59,070 nt of DNA from Terriglobia bacterium (GCA_020073005.1 JAIQFX010000067.1:1-59070), one strand, 5' to 3'. Counted from the stretch's first letter, positions 8,935-18,779 are shown. Made by a program: numbers and translations. The notes: generated by a model from the letters alone, not told the origin.

Positions 8935-10022
8935 CAGTTGCGCGCCCCACCGCGTGCCAGCGCCTCGCGCAGCGTCGCGGCCATCCGCGGCGCGTTGACG
9001 GCGAGAGAGTAGCGCTGCTCGATCGTCCGGCGTCCAGCCTCGCCCATCCGCCGGCGCAAGTCCGCGTCGCCGGCCAGACGCGACAGCTTGTCGACCCATT
9101 CGTCCTCTGACGCCGCGAGGAACCCGTTGACGCCGTCCTCGATGATTTCCTTGTTCACGCCGACCGCGGACGCGACCACGGGGACGCCGCACGCCATGAA
9201 CTGAATGGCCTTGAAGCCGCACTTGCCGTTCGTCCACTCGTCCTCGGTCAGCGGGTACACGCCGATGTCGCACGTGTTGAACAGCCGGACTTCTTCGCTC
9301 AGCGACCATTGCACGTTGGCGACGGTGACGCCGTCGACCGTGAGATCGCGGCCCGCTCCCGCGACGCGCAGCTCGAACGGCCGCGCGCGGTGGGCGCGCG
9401 TGAGCGCCGGCGCCAGCGTCTCGAGATACGACGCCGTCGTCGGACTGCCAATCCAGCCGGCGACCAGACGGCCGCTGGACGCCGCGCCGGAGCGCGGCAC
9501 GAACAGATCGGTGTCGACGCAGGTCGGGATGACCGTCACGTGCGCGTTGTGCCCGCGCGCGTAGCGCGCCAGGTATTCATTGCCGGCGATCACCGCGGCG
9601 CTCTTCTCGACGATGGTGTCGACCTTGCGGGGGGACTTCAGAAAGGAGATGACCCGGTTGGCTTCGCTCGTGTTCGGCAGGAACACGGCGTCGTCGAAGT
9701 CGTAGACCATCGGCGGGCGGCCGCCGCGCGAGAGAAACCATTCGAGCACGGGCGGTCCAATCGGAAACGCCTCGCGATAGACGAACAGCAGATCGTAGTC
9801 GGCCGCGTGCAGCAGCTGCGCGAACCGATCGAGGCTGCGCCGCAGGAAGAACGCCGCTTTCTCCGCGTAATGGCCGGGCCGATAGACGAGCCGGAAGAAT
9901 TCCTGCGTGAAGAACGGACTCACCGTGACGTCGAAGCCCTGCGCGGCGAGCCGCGGGATGTACTGCGCGATGCGGAACCGGCAGCCGGCGCCCTCTTCCG
10001 GCACGGGCGACAACGCCAGCAC
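8934..10022 (-). CDS. Family 4-like glycosyltransferase (GT-B)
   Basis: GT-B glycosyltransferase, about 362 residues. No ATG lies near the start; I chose GTG at 10022, 11 nt after the methyltransferase stop, because the conserved sequence begins LALSPVPEEGAGCRFR right there. C-terminal half has IPTCVDTDLF and the GKCGFKAIQFMACGVPVVAS signature of the GT4 nucleotide-binding domain, in which the usual first glutamate of E-x7-E is replaced by lysine. Membership is clear; the start is uncertain by a few codons. Confidence 0.85.
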   Translation of the reverse strand: MLALSPVPEEGAGCRFRIAQYIPRLAAQGFDVTVSPFFTQEFFRLVYRPGHYAEKAAFFLRRSLDRFAQLLHAADYDLLFVYREAFPIGPPVLEWFLSRGGRPPMVYDFDDAVFLPNTSEANRVISFLKSPRKVDTIVEKSAAVIAGNEYLARYARGHNAHVTVIPTCVDTDLFVPRSGAASSGRLVAGWIGSPTTASYLETLAPALTRAHRARPFELRVAGAGRDLTVDGVTVANVQWSLSEEVRLFNTCDIGVYPLTEDEWTNGKCGFKAIQFMACGVPVVASAVGVNKEIIEDGVNGFLAASEDEWVDKLSRLAGDADLRRRMGEAGRRTIEQRYSLAVNAPRMAATLREALARGGARN

Positions 10023-10033
10023 GCGAACCCGGC

Positions 10034-11101
10034 TCAGGCGCGCTCCCCGTACGCGCGCCAGCCGAACAGGCCCGTCGGCGAGATCGTCTGGTGCGTGAGG
10101 CTCGCACGCGTGAGCCAGCCTTCCATATCCGTGCCGTCGTAGTAGAAACGGATCGGCGCGGCCAGACGATCGAACCAGTCCGCATAGCAGACCTGGAACG
10201 GATACGCCGCGTACAGCCGCAGCCGGCGGAGCGGCAGTTTCTGCACGGCGGCGCCGAGCCCGGGAATCGACGCGGCGATCGTGTACGGGCCGACGAACCC
10301 GCCGTAGTCCACGATCGCCGCGGCCAGCGAGATCGCCTTCTGCAGCGGCGCCGGCAGGCGCGTCGTCACGGCGCGCACGGTCTCGAGACAGAAGTTCCAG
10401 AACGTCCGGCTCTTGCTGTAGACCCACACGAACACCGACCCGCGCGATTTCACGAGCGGCACCAGACACCGGAACGCCGCCTCGGGATCGGGCGTGTGAT
10501 GCAACACGCCGATGCTGTACGCGAAGTCGAGCACGCCGGGCTTGATCGGCAGGTGGTAGACGTCGGCCTGCACGAGATGCACGTTCGGCAGATCCTTCGT
10601 GTTCGCGCGCGTGGACTCGATCGCGTCGCTCAGGTCGACGCCGATCATCTCGGCGCCGAATTTCGCGGCGTTGTAGATGTGGCGGCCGAATCCGCAGCCG
10701 AGGTCCAGCCCGAGCTTGCCGGGGAAGAATTTCTCGTCGAGCGGCTCGATGTAGTTCAGGAAGTTCGCGCGGAAGTCGATCACCATCTCCGAGAACTGCG
10801 TCCACTGGTAGCCGAAGCTCTCGCGCGTGCGGCGAATCGCCTCGGCTTCGCGCGCCTGCATCACGGGGACGTCCGGCAGCGGCGGCAGCCGATCGCGATG
10901 CCTGTGCACGAAATCCGGAAACAGGGTGAACGCGTTGTCCAGAATCCTGGGGATTCCGTTCACGATCGGAAACCGGCGGCCGCAGCCGCACTGGAGCAGG
11001 CCTTCGCCGACGACGTCGCCGACCGGGCCGTCAAACGATGTCAGCGTCAACTCGCCGCGACACCACGGACACATCAACCACTCGAGCAATCTCGGTTTCA
11101 A
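10034..11101 (-). CDS. SAM-dependent methyltransferase with N-terminal Zn motif
   Basis: Class I methyltransferase, 355 residues from ATG at 11101. Starts with a Trm112-like zinc knuckle (CPWC at 11-14, CGC at 38-40) followed by a segment reading FPIVNGIPRIL, common in glycan-locus methyltransferases. The SAM site is LGLDLGCGFGRH near residue 130, then a VLHHTPDPEAAF motif. Sits between a DUF4330-like gene and a GT4 gene, with 4-nt overlap upstream. Likely methylates a sugar or caps a glycan; unproven. Confidence 0.85.
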   Translation of the reverse strand: MKPRLLEWLMCPWCRGELTLTSFDGPVGDVVGEGLLQCGCGRRFPIVNGIPRILDNAFTLFPDFVHRHRDRLPPLPDVPVMQAREAEAIRRTRESFGYQWTQFSEMVIDFRANFLNYIEPLDEKFFPGKLGLDLGCGFGRHIYNAAKFGAEMIGVDLSDAIESTRANTKDLPNVHLVQADVYHLPIKPGVLDFAYSIGVLHHTPDPEAAFRCLVPLVKSRGSVFVWVYSKSRTFWNFCLETVRAVTTRLPAPLQKAISLAAAIVDYGGFVGPYTIAASIPGLGAAVQKLPLRRLRLYAAYPFQVCYADWFDRLAAPIRFYYDGTDMEGWLTRASLTHQTISPTGLFGWRAYGERA

Positions 11102-11976
11102 TCGGGACTCCCAGCGCGCCGTGCGCGGGCGACGGAGACGGCCAGAATCCAGCCGCGCAGCTTGTAGGCAGAGGTTTCAAAGGTCAGCACGGCGCCGGCT
11201 TTCATCGGGGCGCCGTTGTGCATCCAGTCTCCGTCGACGTTCGCGACGGGCACCTCGAGGACCGCATCGAGCGTCACGGCAGGCTCGTCGACGCGCAACG
11301 CGCGCGCGCCGTCGCTGATCGTCGCGTGGCTCGCGGCGTCCCGTCGCGCTCCAACGGAGACAATCCGCGCGCGGGCCGGCTGCCCGTCCGCCACGCGCTC
11401 CTGGTCACCGACGGCGACCGCGGCCGCGACTTCGGGCCGGCAGACGAACCGCACGGCGACCGAGGCATCGTGGTCCGCACGGATGTCCGTCGCCGTCGAC
11501 GGCGGCGGCTGCGGTCCAGGGGTCACCGTGAAGGCCGCGGTCCGGCGTGCGACCTCCCGCGTCTCGTTGAAGAACAGCAAATCGTACGAGCCGGGCGCGA
11601 GGTCGTCGGGGACGTGCAGCAGCGCCACGTCGGGACTTTCCACGTCCCACGGCGCCCGCGTCGTGTTGACGAGCGTGAACGCGTCTCCCGGTTTGTGCAC
11701 GAACGGGTCGTGCGCGAGCGCGGGCGAGCTGCCGCTGCGACGGACGAACACGCGCAGGAGCGGAAGGAAATGGCGACCGCCCAGGCGCAGCGGGATGCTC
11801 TGACCTTCCCGCAGGGACGGCGGCTCGACGATGGTCACTTCCGGCGGCGGCGGGAGCGCGAACACGCGATAGCCCGAATAGGCCAGGGCCGCGAGCGCGC
11901 CCAGGACGACGACCGCAGCCGCATCAACCGCGTTGATCCGGCCCAGCACTCGTCCGCGATCGTCGATCACGCTCAT
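11098..11976 (-). CDS. DUF4330/TIG-like membrane-anchored protein, copy 1
   Basis: 292 residues from ATG at 11976. Opens with DDRGRVLGRINAVD followed by one hydrophobic helix (about 17-38), the start typical of DUF4330 proteins. Next comes a beta-rich region like an IPT/TIG immunoglobulin-type fold (PSLREG...LGGRHFLPLLRVF; DDLAPGSYDLLFFNE). The C-terminal strand pair reads PMKAGAVLTFETSAYKLRGW, again as in DUF4330. Predicted topology is a short cytoplasmic tail, one helix and a periplasmic body. Overlaps the polytopic fusion gene by 4 nt. Function unknown; likely a partner of that membrane protein. Confidence 0.75.
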   Translation of the reverse strand: MSVIDDRGRVLGRINAVDAAAVVVLGALAALAYSGYRVFALPPPPEVTIVEPPSLREGQSIPLRLGGRHFLPLLRVFVRRSGSSPALAHDPFVHKPGDAFTLVNTTRAPWDVESPDVALLHVPDDLAPGSYDLLFFNETREVARRTAAFTVTPGPQPPPSTATDIRADHDASVAVRFVCRPEVAAAVAVGDQERVADGQPARARIVSVGARRDAASHATISDGARALRVDEPAVTLDAVLEVPVANVDGDWMHNGAPMKAGAVLTFETSAYKLRGWILAVSVARARRAGSPD

Positions 11977-14402
11977 CGCGCGTGTCCGACCACCGTGCCG
12001 TCGAGCCGGTAGGCGGACGTGTCGAACGTGAAGCGATCGCCGACGTTCAGCGAGCGATTGCGCCACTCGAGCGCGCCGGACGGATCCTGGGCGAATTCCA
12101 CTTCGGCGCGGATTCGCACGAGCGGCTGCTGCACGGCCACGAGGTCGCCCGAGGCCTCGCCCGCCAGCGCGGCGTCGCCGACGAAGCGTTCGCTGCCGAG
12201 AATGCGCGTGATCCGCGCGGGATGAACCGGACGTCTGAGCGGTGCGCCGGCATCGAGATCGCCGACTCTCACGGCCCGCTCGGTGTCTGGAAACGTGATG
12301 AAGTCGACCAGGGCGTCACGCCCGGCCGTCGGCGCCGACGCGGCAGCGCCATCCGGCCGGACGGCATCGACGACGAACGTCGTCGTCGCGCCCCGCGGAA
12401 ACGGCAGCGTGAGCGTCCCATCGGCCACGACGGCCTGCCCCGCGTACACGCAACGAGCGCTGATGACCTGACAACGAAGCCGGAGGACGGCGGCGCGCTC
12501 GCGCTGAGCGTCCAGGCGCACCCAGGTCTTGAACCCCGGCCCGACCGCCGCAAGCTGCGGGGACTCGGGCCCGGCGCGCAGGATTTCGACAACCGTGGCG
12601 CCGTCAGCCTGCCGGATCGTCGTCCCCGGCGTCAGTGGTTGCGCGACGTTGGCGTCGAGATGCTCGAATCGCCCTTCCACGATCACGACGCCGACTGGCG
12701 GATCGGCCATGTGCAGGATCGTCAACGCGCCGCCAAGCCGCGCGATCAGATCTCCCGACTCGACCAGCGCCACGTCGAACACGCCCGCTGGATGCGATGG
12801 CAGATCGAGCTCGGCCTCGGTCGGATTCTTCAGAAGATAGGGAACCTCGACCGGTGAGTCGGCCCGGGCGAGCAGTGAGAATCGCTGCCCCGGCGGGATG
12901 AGGTACGCGTGGAGGAACGGCTTGAGATGGCGCCCGCGCAGCGCGATCCGGCCCGGACCGTAGACGCGGGCCGGCACGACGGACTCCACCGCCGGTGCCG
13001 GCGTGCGCAACCCGAGGTAGAGCGCGCCGCCGGCGGCCAGCGCCGCCAGGCAGGCGATCGCCCACGTGTCCACGCGATTGAACCCACGCCATGGCCCGCG
13101 CTCGATCTGCTGTGCGGCGCCGACGGCGGCCAGCCAGACCGCAAACGGCACAATCATGTCGCGATGGCGAATCATCGTCCCGATGTTGCCGCTGTTGATC
13201 CCGATCAGCACGGCGCCCGTGGCCACGAAACCGGCAAACAGACACGTCAGCCGTCGATCTCGACGGTAGCCGGCGAGCATGCCGAGCGCTCCCAGGATGA
13301 CGAGCACGTACCAGAGCGCCTGCTGCGGCAGGAGCGCGACCTCGGAGGTTCCCTTCAGAATCCACGGCTCCGGCACGCTGAAAAAGCGGACGACTCCCAG
13401 CGCGACGAATCCGATCACCGCCTCCGGCGCCAATGCTGCCGGCCGCACGAAGTAGGCGTCATCGTCGAGCAGCCGGAACGAATGTCCCTCGGTCAGCACA
13501 TGACCGATGTGATGGTGGATCGCCAGACTGACGCCTGACCGCACGGCCGCAGTGACGACGGGCACGCTGATCGCCGCGACGACCGCGGCCAAGAGGCCGC
13601 ACGCCACGACGGCGAGCCCGCGTCGTGACTGAAGGGCCCACCACGCGATCACGCCCGTGGCGAGCGCGAGCGCCGTCAGCGCGGCGGCGTCCTCGCGAAG
13701 ACTGCGGATCGCCAGCAGCGCCACGGCGATGACCGCCAGCGCGATCACGCCGCGTCCCCAGCGATCCGATTGCCACTCGAGCGCGGCGCGGACCACGATC
13801 GCGGCCAGCAGCAGGTACGGCGCTTCCTTGAGCGGCGCGATCGACCAGGCGAACAACGTTGGCAGAACGGTCACGACCAGCAGCCCGATGAGCGCCGGCC
13901 GCGGCCCGTACCTGGCGCGGACAAGGCGATACATCAAGACGGCCGCGCACAGAAAGAAGACGGTGGACGCGAGGTGCGCGGCGTACGGCGAGGGACCAAA
14001 CAGCACGTGGAACCACGCGAGCACGTAGTTGTAGCCGGTGAATCCGTACAACGCGTCGAACGCTTCGAAGTAGTCGCGCGGCGCCACGGACTGACCGACC
14101 AGAATGTTGCGGATCCAGATCGACCGCTGCAGCAGGTAGAACGCGTCGCCGCCCGCGATTGTGGCGAACGACTGCTGCGCCGGTTTCACCAGAAACGTGA
14201 GCGCTCCCACCGCCGCGACCCGCGCGCCCATCGTCACGGTCAGCCAGGTCAGCACCCAGCGGCGTTCGCGTGCCGTCGTGTCGCGCACGGCCCAGGCGAT
14301 AAGACCGGCGAGGATCGTCACCATCACGAGTCCGCCGGGGGACAGCGTGGCCACGATGCCGAGAACAGCTCCGGCCGCGACGACGAGTACTGGGCGCGCC
14401 AT
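11973..14402 (-). CDS. Fusion: polytopic GT-C-like protein plus DUF4330/TIG-like domain
   Basis: 809 residues from ATG at 14402. Residues 1-435 are a polytopic membrane protein with the motifs of three other proteins here: ERRW (46-49), GGDAFYLLQRSIWIRNI (acidic Asp86), LKE (191-193), LLPQQALWY and NSGNIGTMIRHRDM (403-416). At 440-465 begins FNRVD plus a further helix, matching the start of the separate DUF4330-like proteins, then a TIG-like region (GRHLKPFLHAYL) and the closing strands VGDRFTFDTSAYRLDGTV. Elsewhere these two parts are separate adjacent genes, so this is a natural fusion. The early-loop Asp suggests a lipid-linked-sugar GT-C enzyme, but this is not proven. Confidence 0.8.
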   Translation of the reverse strand: MARPVLVVAAGAVLGIVATLSPGGLVMVTILAGLIAWAVRDTTARERRWVLTWLTVTMGARVAAVGALTFLVKPAQQSFATIAGGDAFYLLQRSIWIRNILVGQSVAPRDYFEAFDALYGFTGYNYVLAWFHVLFGPSPYAAHLASTVFFLCAAVLMYRLVRARYGPRPALIGLLVVTVLPTLFAWSIAPLKEAPYLLLAAIVVRAALEWQSDRWGRGVIALAVIAVALLAIRSLREDAAALTALALATGVIAWWALQSRRGLAVVACGLLAAVVAAISVPVVTAAVRSGVSLAIHHHIGHVLTEGHSFRLLDDDAYFVRPAALAPEAVIGFVALGVVRFFSVPEPWILKGTSEVALLPQQALWYVLVILGALGMLAGYRRDRRLTCLFAGFVATGAVLIGINSGNIGTMIRHRDMIVPFAVWLAAVGAAQQIERGPWRGFNRVDTWAIACLAALAAGGALYLGLRTPAPAVESVVPARVYGPGRIALRGRHLKPFLHAYLIPPGQRFSLLARADSPVEVPYLLKNPTEAELDLPSHPAGVFDVALVESGDLIARLGGALTILHMADPPVGVVIVEGRFEHLDANVAQPLTPGTTIRQADGATVVEILRAGPESPQLAAVGPGFKTWVRLDAQRERAAVLRLRCQVISARCVYAGQAVVADGTLTLPFPRGATTTFVVDAVRPDGAAASAPTAGRDALVDFITFPDTERAVRVGDLDAGAPLRRPVHPARITRILGSERFVGDAALAGEASGDLVAVQQPLVRIRAEVEFAQDPSGALEWRNRSLNVGDRFTFDTSAYRLDGTVVGHAR

Positions 14403-14421
14403 GGAAAACAGGAGTCGGAAC

Positions 14422-15636
14422 CTACCGGGTGGAGAATGTCGCGCTGGTGATCACGCCGCGCACGATGTACGTGTCCGTCTGGAAGGTGATGGACGCGCCC
14501 GCCTTGATCGGCTGCCCGCGGTACCACCACCCCGTCGGCGCCCGCGAGACCGGGAAGACGGCGGCGCAATCGAGGAACGCGATCGTGTCCACGCTGCGGA
14601 TGATCCCTTCGGGAGGATTCGGGACGAGATCGCTCGAGATCTCGCCGCGCTTCAGGACGGCGGTGATCTTCGCGGGATCATCACGGTCGCCGCCTGGCGA
14701 CAGGTCCGCATCGTGCTCATGCACCATGTCGACAACGTCGGCGCGGCCGAGGAGGCGAATCGTCGCGTTGGCGAGCGTGCGGCGCTCCTGGACGACGGGC
14801 AGCAAGTCCGTCACCGAGAACGGAAGCGGCCGGCCCAACGCGTCGATCGACGTGTTGTGACCGGGCTCGACCAGGACGGTGTCGGGCAGATAACACTGGG
14901 CGCCGCTCACCGTGCACTGGACGCGGAGCTCGGCCGGCACCTGCCACCGCGTGGCCATCGTCGCGATGACGCTTCGATCGCCGAATTCCAGCCGGGCCTC
15001 GTCGGGAACCGCCGGCTTGACGCTGAGAATCTCGCCCCACGGCTCACTCGCGCCGTGGGGCAGTTTCAGGCCCGCCGTCAGCTGGCCGGCCATCTCTTTC
15101 GTGAGGTCTCGAAACGCGCCTTTGACGCGGACCACGGCTTCGGGACCTGGTGCGCGCGTGGGTTTGGCGGGCGGGGCCGGCGTGATCGTGATCGCGGCCT
15201 CCCGAACGCCGACAACGTTCGCTTCGTTCTGAAACACCAAGTCGTAGGTCCCGGGCTTCAAATCATCGGGCAGGCGGATTTCAGCCTGTTGGGGACTTTC
15301 GACGAGGAATCGTACCGCGGAGTAATTCACGAGCGCGTAATTGTCGAACGACGTCATCGGGTTCAGATCGTGCATGACGGCGTTGGGCCGCTTGGTCCGC
15401 TGCAGGTATGCGCGCTGATACGGCAGGAAATTGTCGCCCTGCACGGCGATTCGCAGGTCGGGGCCCGAGACGAGCGTCGACGGCGTGAGCGTGGTGATCG
15501 TCGGCAACGCCGGGACGCGCAAGAGCCGGTACCCGACGGCGCCGAGCGCCAGCATGATCAGCACGACCACGCCAGCGACCGCGTCGAACAGATTGAGCCT
15601 GCCGAAAAGACGGCCGTCCGAATCCACTAGTGCCAC
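14422..15636 (-). CDS. DUF4330/TIG-like membrane-anchored protein, copy 2 (long)
   Basis: 404 residues from GTG at 15636. N-terminus DSDGRLFGRLNLFD plus one membrane helix (17-37), TIG-like region with DDLKPGTYDLVFQNE, then a long beta-rich stretch carrying CTVSGAQC. It closes with PIKAGASITFQTDTYIVRGV. Over 100 residues longer than the other copies; the extra sequence lies between the TIG-like part and the closing strands, as in the fused copy at 11973. Its start overlaps the stop of the polytopic gene at 15627 by 10 nt, so the two are almost certainly co-translated partners. Confidence 0.75.
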   Translation of the reverse strand: MALVDSDGRLFGRLNLFDAVAGVVVLIMLALGAVGYRLLRVPALPTITTLTPSTLVSGPDLRIAVQGDNFLPYQRAYLQRTKRPNAVMHDLNPMTSFDNYALVNYSAVRFLVESPQQAEIRLPDDLKPGTYDLVFQNEANVVGVREAAITITPAPPAKPTRAPGPEAVVRVKGAFRDLTKEMAGQLTAGLKLPHGASEPWGEILSVKPAVPDEARLEFGDRSVIATMATRWQVPAELRVQCTVSGAQCYLPDTVLVEPGHNTSIDALGRPLPFSVTDLLPVVQERRTLANATIRLLGRADVVDMVHEHDADLSPGGDRDDPAKITAVLKRGEISSDLVPNPPEGIIRSVDTIAFLDCAAVFPVSRAPTGWWYRGQPIKAGASITFQTDTYIVRGVITSATFSTR

Positions 15637-17015
15637 GAGCCCACCACCTTTTCAGTGCGCACAGCCGCGAGCGGCGTGACGACGCGCGCGGCCAGCGTCA
15701 CGGCGCCGAAGCCGGCGAGCGCGAGCACGAACGGCACGATCATGTCGCGGTGCCGAATCAGGGTGCCGACGTTGCCGCTGTTGGGCGCCACCACGACGAT
15801 GCCGGCGACGATCATGCCCGCGAGCAGCGACGTCAGCCGCGGCTCCCGCCAGAATCCACGGATGACGCCCACCAGCGCGAGCGGGAGCGTCAGGTACCAG
15901 AGCACCTGCTGGGGCAGCAGCGCGAGCCATTTGAACGACTCGGGCGCCCAGGGCAGCGGCTGCGCGAAGAACATCTGGACGGCGCGGATCAAGAACCGGA
16001 GCTCCGCACCGAAATCAAGATCGAACGGCGGGCCCACCTCGGGATCGGTGGTCGCGCCCGCGTACAACTTGTCGTCGAGCAGACGGTAGAACGCGCCGGG
16101 AGATCGCGCGTGGCCGAGATGGCGGATGGCGGCGTCACGAATCGTGACAGCCACCGCGGCGTCGACGCGCCGGCTCGACGCCGCCAGCGGGATCGCCAGG
16201 GCGAGCCCGACGATGACCGCCGCCAGCGTCGCCGTGCGGCGCGCGCTCAGCCACAGCACGGTCGCCGCCCCGATGCCGGTCAGCGCGATCGCCGTGCCGC
16301 CGCTGCGCAGCGTGCCACTGGCGATCAGCGCGGCGAGCACTGCCAGAGCCGCGCCCGCGTTGGTCATCCACCGCCGGGGCGCCAGGGCCGCCAGCGCGGC
16401 GACGATCGTCGCGAGCAGCAGGAACTGGAGCCCTTCCTTGAGCGGCGCCACGGACCAGGCGAACAGGCTCGGCATGAAGAGCACGATCGCCAATCCCGCG
16501 AACGCCGCCAGCGGGCCGAACGCGCGGCGGCAGCATCGGTGCAGGATCAGCGCCGCCGCCAGAAAGAGCACCGTGCTGAAGCACGCGACGCCGTATGGCG
16601 AGCGGCCACACACCATGTGCAGGAACGCCAGCACGTAGTTGTAGCCGGACCAGCCGAACTGCGGCTCGAACGCTTCGATAAAGTCGCGCGATCCGACCGG
16701 GATGCCGAGCGCGATGTTGCGGATCCAGACCGAGCGCTGGATGGCGTAGACGCCGTCGCCGAAATAACTCGTGTAGGGCTCGCGCCACGGGTCGACGAGG
16801 AACGGCAGCAGCCCGATCGCGAGCAGGCGCAGTCCCAGGGCCGCGCCGAAGACCGCGAGCAGCCAGCGCCGCTCGCGGCCGGCGATGTCGCGCGCGGCCC
16901 ACCGCGCCAGAACCGCCAGGGCCAGCAGGCACCACACCGTCAGCGGCGACAGGGTGTAGATGACACCGGCCACTACAGCGGTCATCACGGCGAGCCCGCG
17001 CATACGCGGCGTCAC
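15627..17015 (-). CDS. Polytopic GT-C-like membrane protein, copy 2
   Basis: 462 residues from GTG at 17015 (an in-frame ATG lies 12 nt later). About ten to twelve hydrophobic segments. Shared family motifs: SPLT (23-26), RERRW, YFGDGVYAIQRSVWIRNI with Asp87 in the first outer loop, LKE, LLDDKLY, LLPQQVLWY and PNSGNVGTLIRHRDMIVP near the C-terminus. The layout resembles GT-C glycosyltransferases of the ArnT/GT39/GT83 kind that use polyprenyl-phosphate sugars, but no named family is matched by eye. Paired with the DUF4330-like gene at 14422. Confidence 0.78.
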   Translation of the reverse strand: MTPRMRGLAVMTAVVAGVIYTLSPLTVWCLLALAVLARWAARDIAGRERRWLLAVFGAALGLRLLAIGLLPFLVDPWREPYTSYFGDGVYAIQRSVWIRNIALGIPVGSRDFIEAFEPQFGWSGYNYVLAFLHMVCGRSPYGVACFSTVLFLAAALILHRCCRRAFGPLAAFAGLAIVLFMPSLFAWSVAPLKEGLQFLLLATIVAALAALAPRRWMTNAGAALAVLAALIASGTLRSGGTAIALTGIGAATVLWLSARRTATLAAVIVGLALAIPLAASSRRVDAAVAVTIRDAAIRHLGHARSPGAFYRLLDDKLYAGATTDPEVGPPFDLDFGAELRFLIRAVQMFFAQPLPWAPESFKWLALLPQQVLWYLTLPLALVGVIRGFWREPRLTSLLAGMIVAGIVVVAPNSGNVGTLIRHRDMIVPFVLALAGFGAVTLAARVVTPLAAVRTEKVVGSWH

Positions 17016-17034
17016 GCGTCGGCCTTTGGCGTCG

Positions 17035-17991
17035 TCATGCTTCGAATTTCAGCGCCGTGTCGGCGAGATGCGCCTCGTTCGCCCCGAGCGTGCGGCGCAG
17101 CCGGCGCCACGGGAGCGCGGCGATGTAGCCGAGGCTCGCCGGCGACCAGGCGATGCTGCGCCAGGCGTAGGCGATGGCCTGTCCCGTGTGGCCCGCCTCG
17201 AGATGCGATCCGGACAACATCAAATACAGGTTGGCGTAGGCGCGGCGCCGGAGCGGCCACACTTCTCGCGCCGCGGGATCCGCGAACATCTGCGCGAAGC
17301 CGTGCAGCATGTCGTGTTCGAAGACGGCGATGTTGCGATGCATGCTCGCCGGCCGCATGCGATACCGCATCAGCGGCTCGCGGACCACATCCACTTCCCA
17401 GCGGCAGGCGATGCGCCGCCACATGTCCCAGTCAGCGGCCGTGGACATCTCGCGGTCGAAGCCGCCCGCCTCGTCGAAGCACACGCGACGCGCGACCGCG
17501 GTGCTGCCGCCGGCGAGCACGACGGTTCCGCGCAGCAGCGCGATCTCACGCAGCACGCGCCCGCGCCGGCCGGTGAGATTCGTGCCCAGCGGCCGGAGCG
17601 ACTCGTCGACGTACTCCAGGCCGCAGTAGACGATCCCGACGGCGGGATTCGCGAACAGCGGCACCTGCCGGGCGAGCTTCTCGGGCTTCCAGAGATCGTC
17701 GGCGTCGAGAAACGCGACGAGCTCGCCCCGCGCGTGCGCGATGCCTGTGTTGCGCGCCGCCGACACGCCTTGGTTCGCCTGCGTCACCACGCGCAGGCGG
17801 TCGCCGTAGCGCCGCGCGACGTCACGCGAATCGTCGGTCGACCCGTCGTCGACGACGACGATCTCGCAGCGCGTGTAGGTCTGCTGGAGGACGCTGTCGA
17901 CGGCATCCGCGAGAAAGCGCCCGCAGTTGTAGTTCGGGATCACCACCGTCACGAGCGGGTACGCCGTCACGCCCGAGCCGGCGGTCGTCAT
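17035..17991 (-). CDS. Family 2 glycosyltransferase
   Basis: 318 residues from ATG at 17991, chosen for ATGA overlap with the methyltransferase; the open frame upstream is arginine-rich noise. VTVVIPNYNCG near the start, VVDDGSTDD and the metal site FLDADDLW mark a GT-A enzyme. After the catalytic core, TAADWDMWRR is the usual acceptor-side motif. No membrane segments. 19 nt before the polytopic gene at 15627. Donor and acceptor unknown. Confidence 0.88.
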   Translation of the reverse strand: MTTAGSGVTAYPLVTVVIPNYNCGRFLADAVDSVLQQTYTRCEIVVVDDGSTDDSRDVARRYGDRLRVVTQANQGVSAARNTGIAHARGELVAFLDADDLWKPEKLARQVPLFANPAVGIVYCGLEYVDESLRPLGTNLTGRRGRVLREIALLRGTVVLAGGSTAVARRVCFDEAGGFDREMSTAADWDMWRRIACRWEVDVVREPLMRYRMRPASMHRNIAVFEHDMLHGFAQMFADPAAREVWPLRRRAYANLYLMLSGSHLEAGHTGQAIAYAWRSIAWSPASLGYIAALPWRRLRRTLGANEAHLADTALKFEA

Positions 17992-18779
17992 CCTCGCGCG
18001 CCCCGGCAAATCGCGACGAGCACCGGCGCCTCGTCCACGCCCGACGCCGAGAACTGGTAGTCGCGCTCTGAGGGAATCAGCGGGTGGCCCCACAAGGCGC
18101 GGCTCAGCAGGTCGCGCACGGCGCCCGGCGTCCGGTTGAGCACGCGCCACGTCATCAGCTTGGCCTGCGGGCCGAGCGTGCGCGGCATGCGCTGCTGGTC
18201 GTCCCAGAACGGCGACACAACGAAGCGCGGGCTCAGCGTCTGGCCCAGCATTTCCACATCGGCGAACTGATGGCCGAGCTCGGAGGTGAACTCCGCGGGC
18301 GTGTACTCGTGCACGTGAAACGGATTGCGCGGCACGCCGTCCACCGGCTGGGTGTGGTTCGCGTTCGGCGTCGACATGACGCACACGCCGGACGGCGCGA
18401 GCACGCGGCGGATTTCGCGGACGAACCCGGCGCGGTCCCGCAGATGTTCGATCGTTTCAAACGAGGTCACGACGTCCCAGGCGCCGTCGGCGAACGGCAG
18501 CCGGCACGCATCGGACCGCACCACCTTCGCGCGTCCGCCGGGACCGTCTGACGCCAGCGCCGTCTTGAGCGCGTCGAAGTCGGCGTCGGCGCCGACGACG
18601 GCCCGGGCGACTCCGGCGAGCAGCGCGAGTCCGTAGCCGGTGCCGCACGCGACGTCCAGCATCCGCCGCTCCTCGACGAACGGCCGCGCGAAGAGATACC
18701 GCGACGCGTGGACGCCCCACCACGGCGACTCGCGCCGTGTCGCGGGATCGATCGCCGGCTCATGGCGCTCGACGGTCAT
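17988..18779 (-). CDS. Class I SAM-dependent methyltransferase
   Basis: 263 residues from ATG at 18779. SAM-binding loop MLDVACGTGYG near residue 40, acidic residue in GADADFDAL, then TSFETIEHL, typical of UbiE/SAM methyltransferases in glycan clusters. The ATG follows a low-complexity direct repeat (18780-18814) rather than overlapping the upstream gene. Overlaps the downstream GT2 by 4 nt. Probable sugar O-methyltransferase; target not visible. Confidence 0.87.
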   Translation of the reverse strand: MTVERHEPAIDPATRRESPWWGVHASRYLFARPFVEERRMLDVACGTGYGLALLAGVARAVVGADADFDALKTALASDGPGGRAKVVRSDACRLPFADGAWDVVTSFETIEHLRDRAGFVREIRRVLAPSGVCVMSTPNANHTQPVDGVPRNPFHVHEYTPAEFTSELGHQFADVEMLGQTLSPRFVVSPFWDDQQRMPRTLGPQAKLMTWRVLNRTPGAVRDLLSRALWGHPLIPSERDYQFSASGVDEAPVLVAICRGARG

